From the NCBI GenBank assembly GCA_963678675.1, contig OY783192.1:4722001-4786000 (forward strand): a DNA stretch of 64,000 nt, read 5' to 3'. Source of the stretch: Xiphydria camelus. Its lineage: Eukaryota; Arthropoda; Insecta; Hymenoptera; Xiphydriidae. The notes beneath the pieces are model-generated. The model made no database searches. It saw only the letters and a program-made list of their open reading frames with translations, and had not been told where the DNA came from. Positions 49,214 to 59,718 of the stretch are shown one piece after another (position 1 is the first letter of the stretch; each line of letters begins with the position of its first letter). Made by a program: the position numbers and the translations under genes.

Positions 49214-49464
49214 TACAGTATGTCCGAGAACAAAATAGCTATACAAAGGGACCTTTAGTCTTATGTTCATTGCCGTTGTACTTTTTTGAAATTGAAACTG
49301 CGCATGCGACATTTTTTACGCAAGCAGCATGTATGGAGCATTTGACAGCATGTGCCATGAGCTCAAAAAATTGCGCTTGCGCAGCTTTGATCTTGAAACA
49401 GTACTACCGCAATCAGTATAAAACTACGGGACCCTTTGTATACTTTACACCCGGATATGCTGTA
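49214..49464. mobile_element. TIR element, ~251 bp
   Basis: TACAGTATGTCCGAGAACA and CTATACAAAGGGACC face GGGACCCTTTGTATACTTTA and CCGGATATGCTGTA. TA lies on both sides. The plus frame of 72 codons across it is incidental. Confidence 0.65.
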
Positions 49465-49465
49465 T

Positions 49466-49773
49466 ATAAAAGAACATGTACTGACTGACTAATTCATCAA
49501 CGCCGAGCCGAAACCGCTGAAGCTAATTACATGAAATTTGGAGAGCTTTTACGAAATTCTTCCCCTCTGAGGCGGTAAAATAACGGATGTAAGTTTGTAT
49601 GAAAATCTGTCATTTTTGAAGTTTGATTCATGAAAATTGGTACCTGGCCTTGCGGTTAGAAATTAAGAAAGACGTATTTCAGGATTTTTGGAAATTTATT
49701 CCTTAAATGGGTAAAATAGGGGATGAGATTATTTCGAGATCCACGCGAACGAAGTTGCGAGCGAAAAGCTAGT
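49466..49773 (+). mobile_element. Helitron-like element J, copy 2
   Basis: It carries CTAATTCATCAACGCCGAGC, TTACATGAAATTTGGAG, GGCGGTAAAATAACGGATG, TTAAGAAAGACGTATTTCAG and the 3' end CGAAGTTGCGAGCGAAAAGC followed by TAGT. The terminal CTAGT fits a Helitron CTRR end next to T. No open frame for a replicase. Confidence 0.55.
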
Positions 49774-51905
49774 TTTGCATAAAATGTAAAAATGTCAAGA
49801 CAATAGCGGACTGTATGGCATAAAAAGCGGTCATACGTGTATCTACGTTAGTAATCCGGTACAAAGTGGACAGCACGATTTCGGTGAATATGTCCGATAT
49901 GTTCAGACTGAAAAGGTTGGGAACGGAATGAAAAACAGTCGTTAAAAAAGTGGTTACATATATCCATGCGGGTATACCAGCGATAGAAAACTGTTGCGCG
50001 CCTTTATAATGGAATTGGCCAACCAGCTTTGCGTCGACTTTTATGGTGAAAAAGCGGATGACAAAAAACAATACGCATACGTATTAGGTATACAACTTTG
50101 CCTCCGCCGTTTTCCCAACGTAATAGATAGCAAAAAACGGCGGAAGCAAAATTGATCACCTACTAAACATCCCGCTAATATAATGGAAAAGATCTGATAT
50201 TAAATCCGTACTGTAAAAATGTTTATGTAAAAATGATGGTAATTAAACACAATCTGAAAAAACCTCGAATTTCCGCCTAATGACAAAGATACTATTAATT
50301 CCTCTTCAGTACATATGTACAATATAAAGGAAAAATTCCTGTAATATTTCTTACGTAAAATTGACTTCTTTCCCCAATCCCCTAGCGTAAGTTACCATAG
50401 GTGAGGACCTCCCTTAGCCTCCTTACCTAATTTATGGATAACCCCTTACCAATACAGCATCTTTAACTGCGTTAAAAATTGCAAGCATTAAATGTTTCTG
50501 ATTCATTTTCTTGTGCTTAAATTCTGCTTAGATATTTTCAGGTTATGATTATATTGGGAATGACAGTAAGGTAGCTTCAGCCACTACATGATTGACCCTT
50601 AGATTAGCTCTACAGAACAATGGTTGTTATTATTCAAATATTTATTTTTATTCTTATTCTCTCAATTGTATGAAGGCTCTTATTTATAGCATTTTCCTCG
50701 GACATGACATACTGCTATGAGAAACATCGACCGAATCATCTGGCGGGAAAAAAATTTGACAGTCAAGTGTCTCACCATCATTTGTTTTCGACTCTTTCGA
50801 TCGAGGCTCGATTGATCGTCGGACACGCCTTTCTGCTTACGACAGACAAATTTAATCTGTACTTCCGTCGTCTAATTTTTACGAACAATAACGCAACCTG
50901 CTCCGAATGCGTCATTAATGATGCACCCCGTACACCTCAATATAACGAAAGTCGCCAATCAATATTAATGAACCATGCGCACAAATGAATATTATACAAA
51001 CACAATTTACGTATTCACTATAACGAAAATATGCACGGTAATCACTGATTAGCATACGCCACTACCGACCTCACAGGACACGTTATAGCGGCAGATAAAC
51101 ATAACCATAGAACTTACTCTCCCTATCTGCATAATATACATTATACACGAGTATACCTATATGTACGCCTTCGATAAGTTTCGTAGCGTCTTGACATGCG
51201 CCAGCAATTCTCCTCTGAACAGTTTACCCACTTGGTTACCGCACCGCAAAATCCTCGGTACTTTCGTAAATCGCTCTCGCGATATTTCCAATAAAAAAAA
51301 ATTCTATCCGCGATTAACATGGACAGGCAAACGTCGCAAATGCTATCATCGCTCGGTTGACTTTGTCGCACTCGGGGTAAATGCGCGAGAACGTGACCGA
51401 GGTGTATCAAAGCGAGAGCATGAGAAGAAAATATAAATTATAAATATATACGTTTACCTTTGAACGCTCCTGTCGGAGATCTATAATTTATAACGCGTCT
51501 CGGAGATTTCATCGCGAATCGTCCTTTGACCTCGGCTTACCGGATGAAAAATTTACATTGAGATTAAGAGGAGGCAGCAGGGCTAAAGGGGGGGATGCTA
51601 TCGCCTCTTTTCAGCCGCCCCTGGCGCGGCGGAAAGCCAGAGAGGATGACGGATTCTTACAGGTTCCGCGAAACCCTCGAGAGCGAGCATGCCGACGTCG
51701 TTGGAAAAAGAGCCGGGGGTGCCTCGTTTGGGCGAGTGATGATTATCTGTCGCGCGGAGGCAACCGCGGGAAGTTCGACTCAAACCAATTAAAAATGTCG
51801 ACGATCTACTTTTTCACTCGTCCTCCCCACCGCATTTTCACAATGCGACTTACGAGGGCACGGGGTTTTTACTTTAATTACGGAGTCCATTCTTTTTATC
51901 GGGCA
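49774..51905. other. No gene supported; one small hairpin and a solo fold-back arm
   Basis: 50089-50154 forms a hairpin with CTTTGCCTCCGCCGTTTT paired to AAAACGGCGGAAGCAAA. 50241-50287 is one arm of the 27.2-kb palindrome family (complement of GACGGAAATCCGAGG). 51550-51900 is CpG-rich. No exon was recognised. Confidence 0.4.
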
Positions 51906-52545
51906 CCGGCTTTCCGCTCGCGACTCCGTTCGCGTGGAGCTCGAGATAAATAGAAATTCCCGTACAAATTTGCATCCCCTATTCGACCCCCTTAAGGGAT
52001 AGGTTTCCAAAAATCCTAAAACACGTCTTTCTTAATTTCTAACCGCAAGGCCAAGTACCAATTTTCATGGACCTAACTTCAAAAATGACGAATTTTCATA
52101 TAAACTCACATCCCCTATTCAACCCCCTTAAGGGATAGGTTTCCAAAAATCCTAAAACACGTCTTTCTTAATTTCTAACCGCAAGGCCAAGTACCAATTT
52201 TCATGGATCTAACTTCAAAAATGACGAATTTTCATATAAACTCACATCCCCTATTCAACCCCTTTAGGGGATAGGTTTCCAAAAATCCTAAAACACGTCT
52301 TTCTTAACTTCTAACCGCAAGGCCAAGTACCTACCAATTTTCATGGATCTAACTTCAAAAATAACGAATTTTCATATAAACTCACATCCCCTATTTTACC
52401 ACCTCAGGGGAAGAATTTCGTAAAATCCTTTCTCAGTGCGTGCTTACGTCACAAAAGAAACCTGCTGTCCAAATGTCATATAATTAGCTTCAGCCGTTTT
52501 GACTCGGCGTTGATGGATCAGTCGGTCACGACATATTCTCTTATA
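51906..52545 (-). mobile_element. Helitron-like element J, copy 3, with internal tandem expansion
   Basis: Read on the minus strand it runs from GACTGATCCATCAACGCCGA through ATTACG- and GGTAAAATAGGGGATG-type blocks to the 3' end CGGAGTCGCGAGCGGAAAGC. A block that is single in copies 1 and 2 is repeated three times here, making this the longest copy. Confidence 0.6.
51973..52384. repeat. Three tandem units of 136, 136 and 140 bp within J copy 3
   Basis: CATCCCCTATT starts at 51973, 52109, 52245 and again at 52385, where the single-copy remainder begins. Units include GGATAGGTTTCCAAAAATCC and AACCGCAAGGCCAAGTACC and differ at very few bases. The third has a 4-bp CTAC-like insertion. High identity implies recent expansion or homogenisation. 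Confidence 0.85.
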
Positions 52546-53035
52546 TGCGTAGATATGAGGCGGTCCAAATTTGAGCTGCTGTACATCATGCACGAGTCGA
52601 TCCACACGGCTCGCAACGAGAAACGAGGGCTCGACTCCGTAGTGACCCACATTTGAACCACCTCCCACGACAATAAAAAGTAACAAGTCAAAGGGAACCT
52701 CTCCGTATACTCCATACATAGGTACGTATCCTCTCTCTCCGTGAAGAAGTCGCGGCTGCGGAGTTTACGATTGATCAAAGAGCGCGGTTGAAAGCCAACG
52801 AGTGTGCCGCGTGGTCGATAACCACCGACCCATTTTCTCCTCGACGCGCATCCGTATAAAGGCATTTCTCAGGATTCGCGTCCCGCGTGCGTGCGTCGAA
52901 AACACACGCGGCGATAAATCGCGGTGTGCTCCGGACACATCGTGAGCGGCCGTCGAAAGACGCCGCGACGTACAAGCGCGTGACCTTTGCGTATCGCTCG
53001 GCGACCCGCGCGCGAGGCAAAGAAGAATTCCTTAC
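52546..53035. other. Possible intron start downstream of the candidate minus exon; no other feature
   Basis: CpG-rich. On the minus strand it follows the donor at 53035. Frames here (to 52444) are unremarkable, and no acceptor with a coding partner was identified. Confidence 0.3.
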
Positions 53036-53239
53036 CGAGAACGCTTTGAGAAAGACGAGACACTGTATGATGCCCTCCATGGTGTCCCCGGTCAGGCAAA
53101 ACGTCCCGGTGAGGTGGCGGCCCTTCCGACCAATCACGGAGCAGAGGCTGGCCTGGACGAAGGCGTTCCGAGATCGGGAAGCGGCCGTGAGCGCGGGATG
53201 GTGAGGACCGGCGCTCATTAGACGCTCCAGCGAGTCCAT
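53036..53239 (-). CDS. Candidate first coding exon, 68 codons; product unknown
   Basis: ATG at 53239 opens 68 codons with strongly G/C-biased third positions. They run into a good splice donor, TCG then GTAAGG, at 53035-53030, which leaves phase 0. The residues include a basic GRKGRH patch and a hydrophobic end, GIIQCLVFLKAF. A second donor-like site (GAG then GTAAGA) lies just upstream of the ATG, and an acceptor-like tract ending in CAG lies further upstream. Caution: the plus-strand frame over the same bases (52887-53204) is also open, and third positions coincide in the two frames, so codon bias cannot decide the strand. The plus frame also ends near a donor-like GTGAGG. No family was recognised. 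If real, the next exon should lie at lower coordinates, and I could not identify it. Confidence 0.22.
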
Positions 53240-54899
53240 CTCTCTTACCTCGCGTTGATCCTCTTTAGATTTCTAAGCCTGTCGCGAGGGTCACAAGGAG
53301 GAGGCGTCTGGGCTCCGACTTCGGGGCTTACGTCGGGAGACCCGCATTACAATTTTTTCTCCCGTCCCCCTCCCATCCGAGAGTCGTGCGGATCCGTGTA
53401 CCGCGATCAACGTGAGGAAGGTATCGACTCAGAGGGTGAGTCGTCGTCGTCGTCGTCGTCGTAGCGCCCGGCGCATTGTGGTTTGACGCACCGCGCCGAC
53501 GGTTCGTCGAGCCTCGCTCGTCGGTCGCGGTACGAGACCGCAGAGACGGTGGAACCCCGAGGCTCGGTTAATTTGGTGGAGTTTGATTAACACTCGACGG
53601 AGTTGACGCCGACGCTGCCGCTGCGCATCGGGCGGAACCGCGGGGCGCCGCTAAAGTTGTCTCGTTGTGTGCGACGAGTCGACGGGAAGCTTCGATGGCT
53701 TTACGACGGTACGGGCGAACGGCGAGGCGTTTTCACCGATCGTCGGGGGGGAGAGCCGCGCGAGGTTGTTCGCTCGATTCTCGCATCCTCGGTACTCTCC
53801 GCGTGTACAGATGCGACAGGCTATTTCAGCGAACGTCGTACGTCACGAACGTCGGAGATCTTTACGTCGAGGATATCGCGAATCCTTGGCAACGATTTCA
53901 CGCGACAGCGAACGAAACGCGCGGGCGAAAAGACCGATTCGGCGAACGGTGACGGGTCAATCGTAAGTTGCACTCGCCAAAACGAAAGAAAAATCGATAG
54001 TTTCAATACACGGCAGAGCGACACCGTGTTTTCCTGCCAGTTTCCAACTCGACTTCACCGACGACGGCGTGTCGATGGCAGACGCTGCTCGTTAGACGGA
54101 TCTCGATTCTTTTCCGCTCTCCGCGTCGTCCGTTGAAACGTCGCCGATACAATTATTTATAACTACGAGCGTACTCGCGCGGATACGCGTTGTTATCGTT
54201 TCGTAACGGGTCTCTCGGACTGGAGCGAGCTCGTTAGAAGTGGACGAGTGAGATTTCGAAAGACTCGATCGATGCGGGTTTGTTAAAGGATAGGTATGCA
54301 GAAACAATTGCAGGATCAACGGGATCGACAAGAGTGTCGAACGTGTCATTGACGTCTCGTTGTGGCGAAGCCTCGCCACGATGCATCGTTGATAAACGAC
54401 GATGCGCGGGAAAAGATAATCAAGACCCTGTTCATCTTCGTTCGACCCTTGTATATGTCGGAAGTTTACATCCAGTATTTCCAGCACGATACGATAGTGT
54501 CACTCATCAAGTCGCAACTGATACGTCGAGCCATATGGCACACGTGCGAGACATCGATGCGACGAGCAGCCGGTGATCGAAGCACGAGTTGCGCCTACCG
54601 ACGACGATCGCCGTTCCGTCGAACAATCCGATCGACGCCCATCGATGGTAGACGTTCGATCGTTACCAGCGCGCGACGCACCGGCGGGCAGCGATAGAAA
54701 ACTCGACGACGCCGCGCGAATAAGCACACACACACACACACGCCCCACTTCCAGCGGGGAAACCCAATTTCGGGGGAACGGGCAAACACGCAACGTCACC
54801 CCGAGACCCGGAAAGGAGTAGACGAGCCACTAAATTATCTCCGGGCGCGAGCCAGGTTATTATGAAGTCGGCGGCAGCTGCCGCCTACGACGCATGGGT
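53240..54899. other. No exon supported; CpG-rich, short TCG and CA repeats
   Basis: (TCG)7 occupies 53441-53461 and a (CA)n run about 54725-54741. A plus frame at 53603-54136 (177 codons) is the second longest in the window but is Arg/Ser-rich and unfamiliar. A plus stretch near 54412-54560 has a hydrophobic, protein-like reading without splice sites. Confidence 0.35.
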
Positions 54900-55082
54900 T
54901 TATTCGGAGCAGAAGGTGGTCGAGTTCTGTAGCGCGCGCGAGATCGTATAGATTCGCGGGGAAGGGGGCGGCGTGGACTCCACGCTCAGCGGCTCGGCCG
55001 TCGTCGGTCTGGCGTAGCGCCTGATCAGATCGCAGACTTCGTAGCAGAGGAAGCAGATTCCCAAGATCAGGAATGTATCCAT
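54900..55082 (-). CDS. Candidate small ORF, 60 aa, hydrophobic N-terminus; function unknown
   Basis: The frame starts ATGG with a purine at -3 and ends in TAA. Residues 2-20 are almost entirely hydrophobic, with Cys at 10, 13 and 17, followed by Arg-Arg at 21-22. This is the pattern of a signal-anchor or single membrane segment. The rest is a polar, Ser/Thr/Pro-rich tail with a last Cys at 58. Third codon positions are strongly G/C, and the complementary plus frame is broken by stops, so the minus strand is the natural reading. The frame stays open upstream to about 55304, but that part is Arg/Ser-rich and looks like untranslated sequence, so this ATG was chosen. No splice donor fits before the stop. 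The stop overlaps an AATAAA on the same strand. An insect-type initiator TCAGTC lies upstream on the minus strand at 55982-55987. I do not recognise the family. It may be a small membrane peptide, an upstream ORF, or chance. Confidence 0.4.
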   Translation of the reverse strand: MDTFLILGICFLCYEVCDLIRRYARPTTAEPLSVESTPPPSPRIYTISRALQNSTTFCSE

Positions 55083-56263
55083 GTCGCGTGCGAATGGGAG
55101 AACCTCCGCGTCCCTCCACTCCCTTCCCACAACTGCGGTCGTCGTACGCGAAAGTATTCGGAGGTCGGGAGGAAGACGCCGTGGAACGCTCGCGGCTCGT
55201 GTGTCGCTTCGGGCTGTAACCGCGCGTCCGCTGCGTCGACGACCGAGGACCACTCCGCACCACGAGCAGCTGCGAGCTTTCACGGAGTGCAGCAGTCGTC
55301 CCACTCTCGTGTCGCGTTAACGTTCTCGACGAAAAAAGCACGCCCTCGCTCCTGCCACCTCGCGGACTCGGACACTCGCGGCGATCATACGCCTCACCCC
55401 GCGACCCCCTCGGCACTCGACGAAGACACGTCACGTCAACTGCACGTCGCCGGCGCTACATCCACCGCTGGCACAGCGCGCATCGCGCGAAACTCGTTAT
55501 CCGCAATAGCGCGGGGCGCGCTCGTGCGAATGACGCGCGCGAGTGTATCTTGCGCGGGTGGAACTGGGGGAGGAGGGGGGGGGGGGGAAGATGCACCGAG
55601 ATATACGTGTGTAGGAGTCACGAGGGAGAGGGAAAATCGACGAGCAAAACAGAGACCATGTGAGCGTAGGAGTCTCGCGATGACGCGAATCCCGAGGATC
55701 GCGCGTACGGAGGTGACGTTCGCGTGCGACGCGATCGGCAGCTGGTGGGTCGGGGTAAACTGGGATTCGCACTATCTATATCTGGGTCAGAGTACGGCGT
55801 AAGGTAGATACCGTCGCGGATCCAACGCGGGCAAAGAGGCGCGGGACATCAGCGACGCGCAACGGGTAAGCGTATGACTACCAGATACTCCCGCCGCGAA
55901 GCTGTGCCATTCGGGGCGGGAGGAACGAGGGATGCTGGGCGACGGCGCGGCCCGCGGCGCCTCCCCGACCCACGCCGTGCTGACTGACGTACTCCCCCCT
56001 CTGGCCGCCCAAACCGTCCTAACCACCGCGACCGCGTCGCTCTCTATACTCCTCTTCCACTTTTCTCTCTTCTTCCGTCGCCTTTCTTCCAACCGCGCCT
56101 TTTTCTGCGGTCCCGGGCGATGGTCCGCCGGTGCCGCGCAATACGGCCACTTTATGTTTGTGCGTTCGACGGGAGAGGACCGCGGTCTCGAGGGTTCGTC
56201 GTCTCGATTGAAGGCGATCGCGTCGGATGTTCTGTATCGCGCTCGAGTTGCGAAAACGGAAGC
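55083..56263. other. Putative 5' region of the 60-aa ORF; CpG-rich with a G13 run
   Basis: A pure G run of 13 lies at 55575-55587. All frames here are Arg/Ser/Ala-rich. A minus-strand acceptor-like tract ending in CAG about 60 bp upstream of the ORF start could mark an upstream intron. This is an inference only. Confidence 0.3.
55982..55987 (-). promoter_or_regulatory. Possible arthropod initiator (TCAGTC)
   Basis: On the minus strand the sequence reads TCAGTC, matching the arthropod initiator consensus TCAKTY. It sits in a CpG-rich block about 0.9 kb upstream of the 60-aa ORF. No TATA box was seen at the expected spacing. The motif is short and will occur by chance, so this is only a pointer. 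Confidence 0.15.
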
Positions 56264-56808
56264 TACACGGGGAAAAAATGATTTGGCAGTTTTGACCCTG
56301 CAAGGTTCACGCTATTATGTTTCGATTTAAAAATATGGTTTTCTTACTACGTATAAAAAAATATCTACAAGCCTTGTTTATACGAATATATGAAAATATA
56401 TTAAAGCAATTTATTGTTATAGAAAAAGTCAAGTTTGTAGTTGTTACCAAATGTCAACATATAGGCGTACAATTCATAAAAAATGTTGTAGGATACCTAA
56501 AGTTTCGTTGTAACCATATGGCTACAAGATCCCTTACAGAGTTGACAAAACTAGGTTTTGCTGAGAATTTCTTGCCATCGTGACTAAACTATTATCTGCA
56601 GCAGCAAAAGATAATATCTATGACCGATAATAGTAAAAATATTTACTGGGATGGCAAATATTTTTGCCTGAAAAATTTCACCGTGGTCGCGGTTTTCTAT
56701 TATTTAACGTATCTTTTGCTGCCACTGATAATATTTCTGTCAGAGTAACAAAAAGTCCCTAGCTAAACCGAGTTTTGCTAAGACTGCGAAATCATTTTTT
56801 TCCGTGTA
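56264..56808. mobile_element. TIR element, 545 bp
   Basis: TACACGGGGAAAAAATGATT followed by TGGCAGTTTTG faces AAGACTGCGAAATCATTTTT ending TTCCGTGTA. The 88-codon plus frame inside is Lys/Phe/Ile-rich with no domain recognised, so it is probably not a gene. Confidence 0.65.
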
Positions 56809-57230
56809 CAGTGGGCTATTTAGTAGGAACATGCCGTCGTACGGCCGCCGTCTTGCCGGGAATAGTACGGTGGCGGACATATGACGGACCTTTACTACTG
56901 TCTGTCACAGCTCCGGCTGCTAGTTTCGGTGTCGCGTTAGAGTAACCCTCTCGGTGCAACGTCGCTTCAATGTAGGGAGAAAAATAGAACGGAAAGAGGG
57001 CTAGATCAAATTCGTAAGCAAAGGAGGAGTTTGCGAGAGGAAAAAGGGTGAACGTAATATACTTGTACGAGACGTGACGAAAGATGCTGTAGCTGTGCTA
57101 AGGTGACTAAGAAAGGAGAAACAAATTTAGGTATCACTTTCGTAGTCTCGGGAGGTTCTCGTAAAAAGAAAGAACAGGTATACACACTGTTGGCGTAGGT
57201 GGCATACGTACTTTTTACAATTCGTAACAG
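56809..57230. other. No gene seen
   Basis: Short unique interval between two TIR elements, moderately GC-rich at its start. No open frame of note. Confidence 0.5.
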
Positions 57231-57473
57231 TACACCGAGAAAAATGATTTGGTTAAAATGACAAAACGGATCTGGTTAAATATATTTAGTTAGTATAACC
57301 AAAATACTAGTCAGTTTAACTAAATATTTAGTTATTCTAACTACATATCTAGTTAATATAAGCAGGAAATGGTCAGTTTAACTAGACTGATGGAGGATCC
57401 ATATTTAATCAAATGGCTTAATCATGGCCTCTAAAATTTTGGTTAAATTAATTAGGTCATTTTTTTCAGTGTA
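57231..57473. mobile_element. Family B element, copy 4, 243 bp, uninterrupted
   Basis: TACACCGAGAAAAATGATTT leads to AAACGGATCTGGTTAAATA, repeated TTATTCTAACTA motifs, GACTGATGGAGGATCCATAT and the end GGTCATTTTTTTCAGTGTA. This is the cleanest B copy and the best guide to where the other copies are broken. Confidence 0.8.
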
Positions 57474-58076
57474 CAAACCCGTAAACACCCGATACATATT
57501 AACGGGAGATTTGTAAATTTTATACTATTACGAACTGTAAAATGTACATTGTGGTCTATTCAAATATTCAATGTTTCACCTCCAAGAACTTTATTACCGG
57601 GATTACTATAAAAATCCATGGGTTTTCCCATGATTTTTTACTAATTCTTTTTCTCTGTGTAGCAAATTACAATAGACGCGCGTTACTCAGAGAATTCCAA
57701 ATAACGCTAACGAAAGTGCGAGAGTCATCATCGATATAATTATTCGCGGCAATCGAGTTGCGCATGCGAGATAATTCGAATTATGGATGCAGAAAATGCT
57801 CGTAAGATGCTAACTTAAGGTGTAGTCGAGTCGGGTTACGCGTTAAGCGGCTAAACGGTCTTTATGGAAATGGCATCGCGGAGTGCCCGAGAGAAGACGG
57901 TCCCACTAATAGCAGATAGAGCCACAGACTCGCCAGCAATAACCCTAAGGCCGGTGTACATAGCCGGGTTTCGAGCAGTAACAAGTAGTCTCCGCGTATC
58001 TTAAGTTTCTCATTAGTCTCTTATTGGAAAACCGTCGTGAGACTGTTTTATATTTGAAACCCCTGTAAACGTTGGC
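57474..58076. other. No gene seen
   Basis: AT-rich then mixed unique sequence. The 65-codon plus frame at 57542-57739 is unsupported. Confidence 0.45.
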
Positions 58077-58817
58077 TTAAGGCGGTATTACTGTTTAGAC
58101 ACTTCAAAAATTCGATTTTTTTCTTGCATTTTCTTATAATTTGGGGTTTTAAGAATATGCCTAAAAAATATTAATTTGAAATTCGTAGAACTCCCATAGT
58201 TACAGAGGCTTAAAGGCTACGGTGTGTTGAGGCGCGGCAGATAATGGCAAACTTTAAACGCGTTTTTCTCGAAACGACATTTTTCAAGTCGGGCGCACGT
58301 TTTTCTCAAAAACTATTGGACCGATTGACTTCTGGTTTTGCGCACATTTCGAGGGAACCTTCACCCCTATATGGTCTGAACTAGAATAATACCGATAGCT
58401 TGAATATTTTAGCCCTGCTCTCATGTTTTAGTTGACAATTTTTCGGGAAAATTAAACTTTAATCTTCAAACAGCTGCGATTGCGATAAAAAATTCCGTAC
58501 CTACTTAGTTCTAGTTCAGACGATAACTACATTCATATAGATTAAAAAAAAAATGTTTTCTCCTGTCTCAGGCGACTTGGACCGCCACAATATGGTCGCC
58601 CGATTGGACGAGCGTCTCACGCCACGATCTGCATAACAGCGCATAACTTATATAGATTCCAATAAAATGTTTTATAAAAATTTGTGTCGTTAGTTGAAAC
58701 ATGTCTTATTATGCGTCAAAAACCCCGGCACTCTCTCTATAGGTTTGATAGTTTTCGCAAAATTAATTCCTAAAAATTACTTTAAAAACAAGCTTCTAAA
58801 CGGTAATACCGCCTTAA
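58077..58817. mobile_element. TIR element, 741 bp, TTAA-bordered
   Basis: TTAAGGCGGTATTACTGTTT at the left and AAACGGTAATACCGCCTTAA at the right are near-exact complements (about 24 bp). TTAA at both borders could be target duplication or part of the TIR. No transposase frame; the 114-codon plus frame that begins inside and runs past the border is incidental. Confidence 0.7.
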
Positions 58818-59718
58818 ATAGCGGAGCCTGCGGACGAACCAGAAGAGAAGGACGCTCCGATATATTCTTCTTATTCAATAAAATTCTACCAATTAAATGT
58901 AATTACCGGAATTTCAATCAAACGACTGAGTGGACGGTAATTACGATATATGCCGACAACATCCCGTTCCACAACAGCAATTTCACGAGCCCATTCTACC
59001 ACTGTAACTGTCAAGTTAAAAGGGAGAAAATCCAATAAAAGTATATTTCGAACAAGGGTAAAAGTTCGTCCTAAATTTTCCCCGCATACGGGATGAAGCC
59101 CACGTCCGTCGCATACTTGTCTATATACAGGCCGAATTCCGACATAATCCGATAATTAGACGTGGCACACGCCTGCTCGGGATAGATAAGGTCGTTCGCC
59201 CGCCAATTTCGCTGAATCCCTCGCAACTCAACCACCCGCCGAGCGGCGGTGGATCTAAATCAAAGGAAGGAACGTTGCAATTTCGTCGCGCACGCGATAA
59301 TTACCGAAGAAGTTCACCGATAAGCGCGTCTCAGCTGTTCGCTGCATCGATCGTAATATTCGATTGGAACTTGCAGCGAGGGATTAAATATTTATTAGGA
59401 CGAGTTTGAGTTTCGATTTTTTATTCGATAAAGATATTGCGACTATTCGAAGAAATAATTATGGTATATTATTATTATTATACATACAGCAGATCCTAGG
59501 CAACCATTATCATGTCACTGATAATGCATTGATTACTTTGGATCAATAAGAAGATACGTACGAAGACTTTTTTATCCGTCCAACACAATAAACGAGTATT
59601 GATTCTGTCTGTTTAAACAAAATTATATGCCTTTATGACGACACTTGTTACGCCATTCTACCGCTTCGATGAAAACGTCAATAAAATGTTAATTAAGGCT
59701 TAGTCTACTTTTCTTCTA
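58818..59718. other. No gene seen
   Basis: Unique sequence, CpG-moderate to 59400 and AT-rich afterwards, with a (TTA)n-like patch near 59470. Confidence 0.45.

Noticed and set aside
53603..54136. 177-codon plus-strand frame
   Set aside because: Lies in CpG-rich DNA, is Arg/Ser-rich, has a non-distinct start and no recognised domain; overlapping frames on the same strand are equally open.
54362..54697. Plus frame with a hydrophobic, protein-like middle
   Set aside because: No acceptor or donor borders, and the remainder is Arg/Ser/Thr-rich.
54835..55434. 199-codon minus frame, the longest in the window
   Set aside because: Overlaps the better-supported 60-aa ORF in another frame and is Arg/Ser-rich throughout.
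56317..56583. 88-codon frame inside the 56.3-kb TIR element as a gene
   Set aside because: Confined to a non-autonomous element, Lys/Ile/Phe-rich from AT-rich DNA, with no domain.
57830..57905. tRNA-like look of GTCGAGTCGGGTTACG
   Set aside because: No A and B box pair and no cloverleaf could be drawn; no tRNA was found anywhere in the window.
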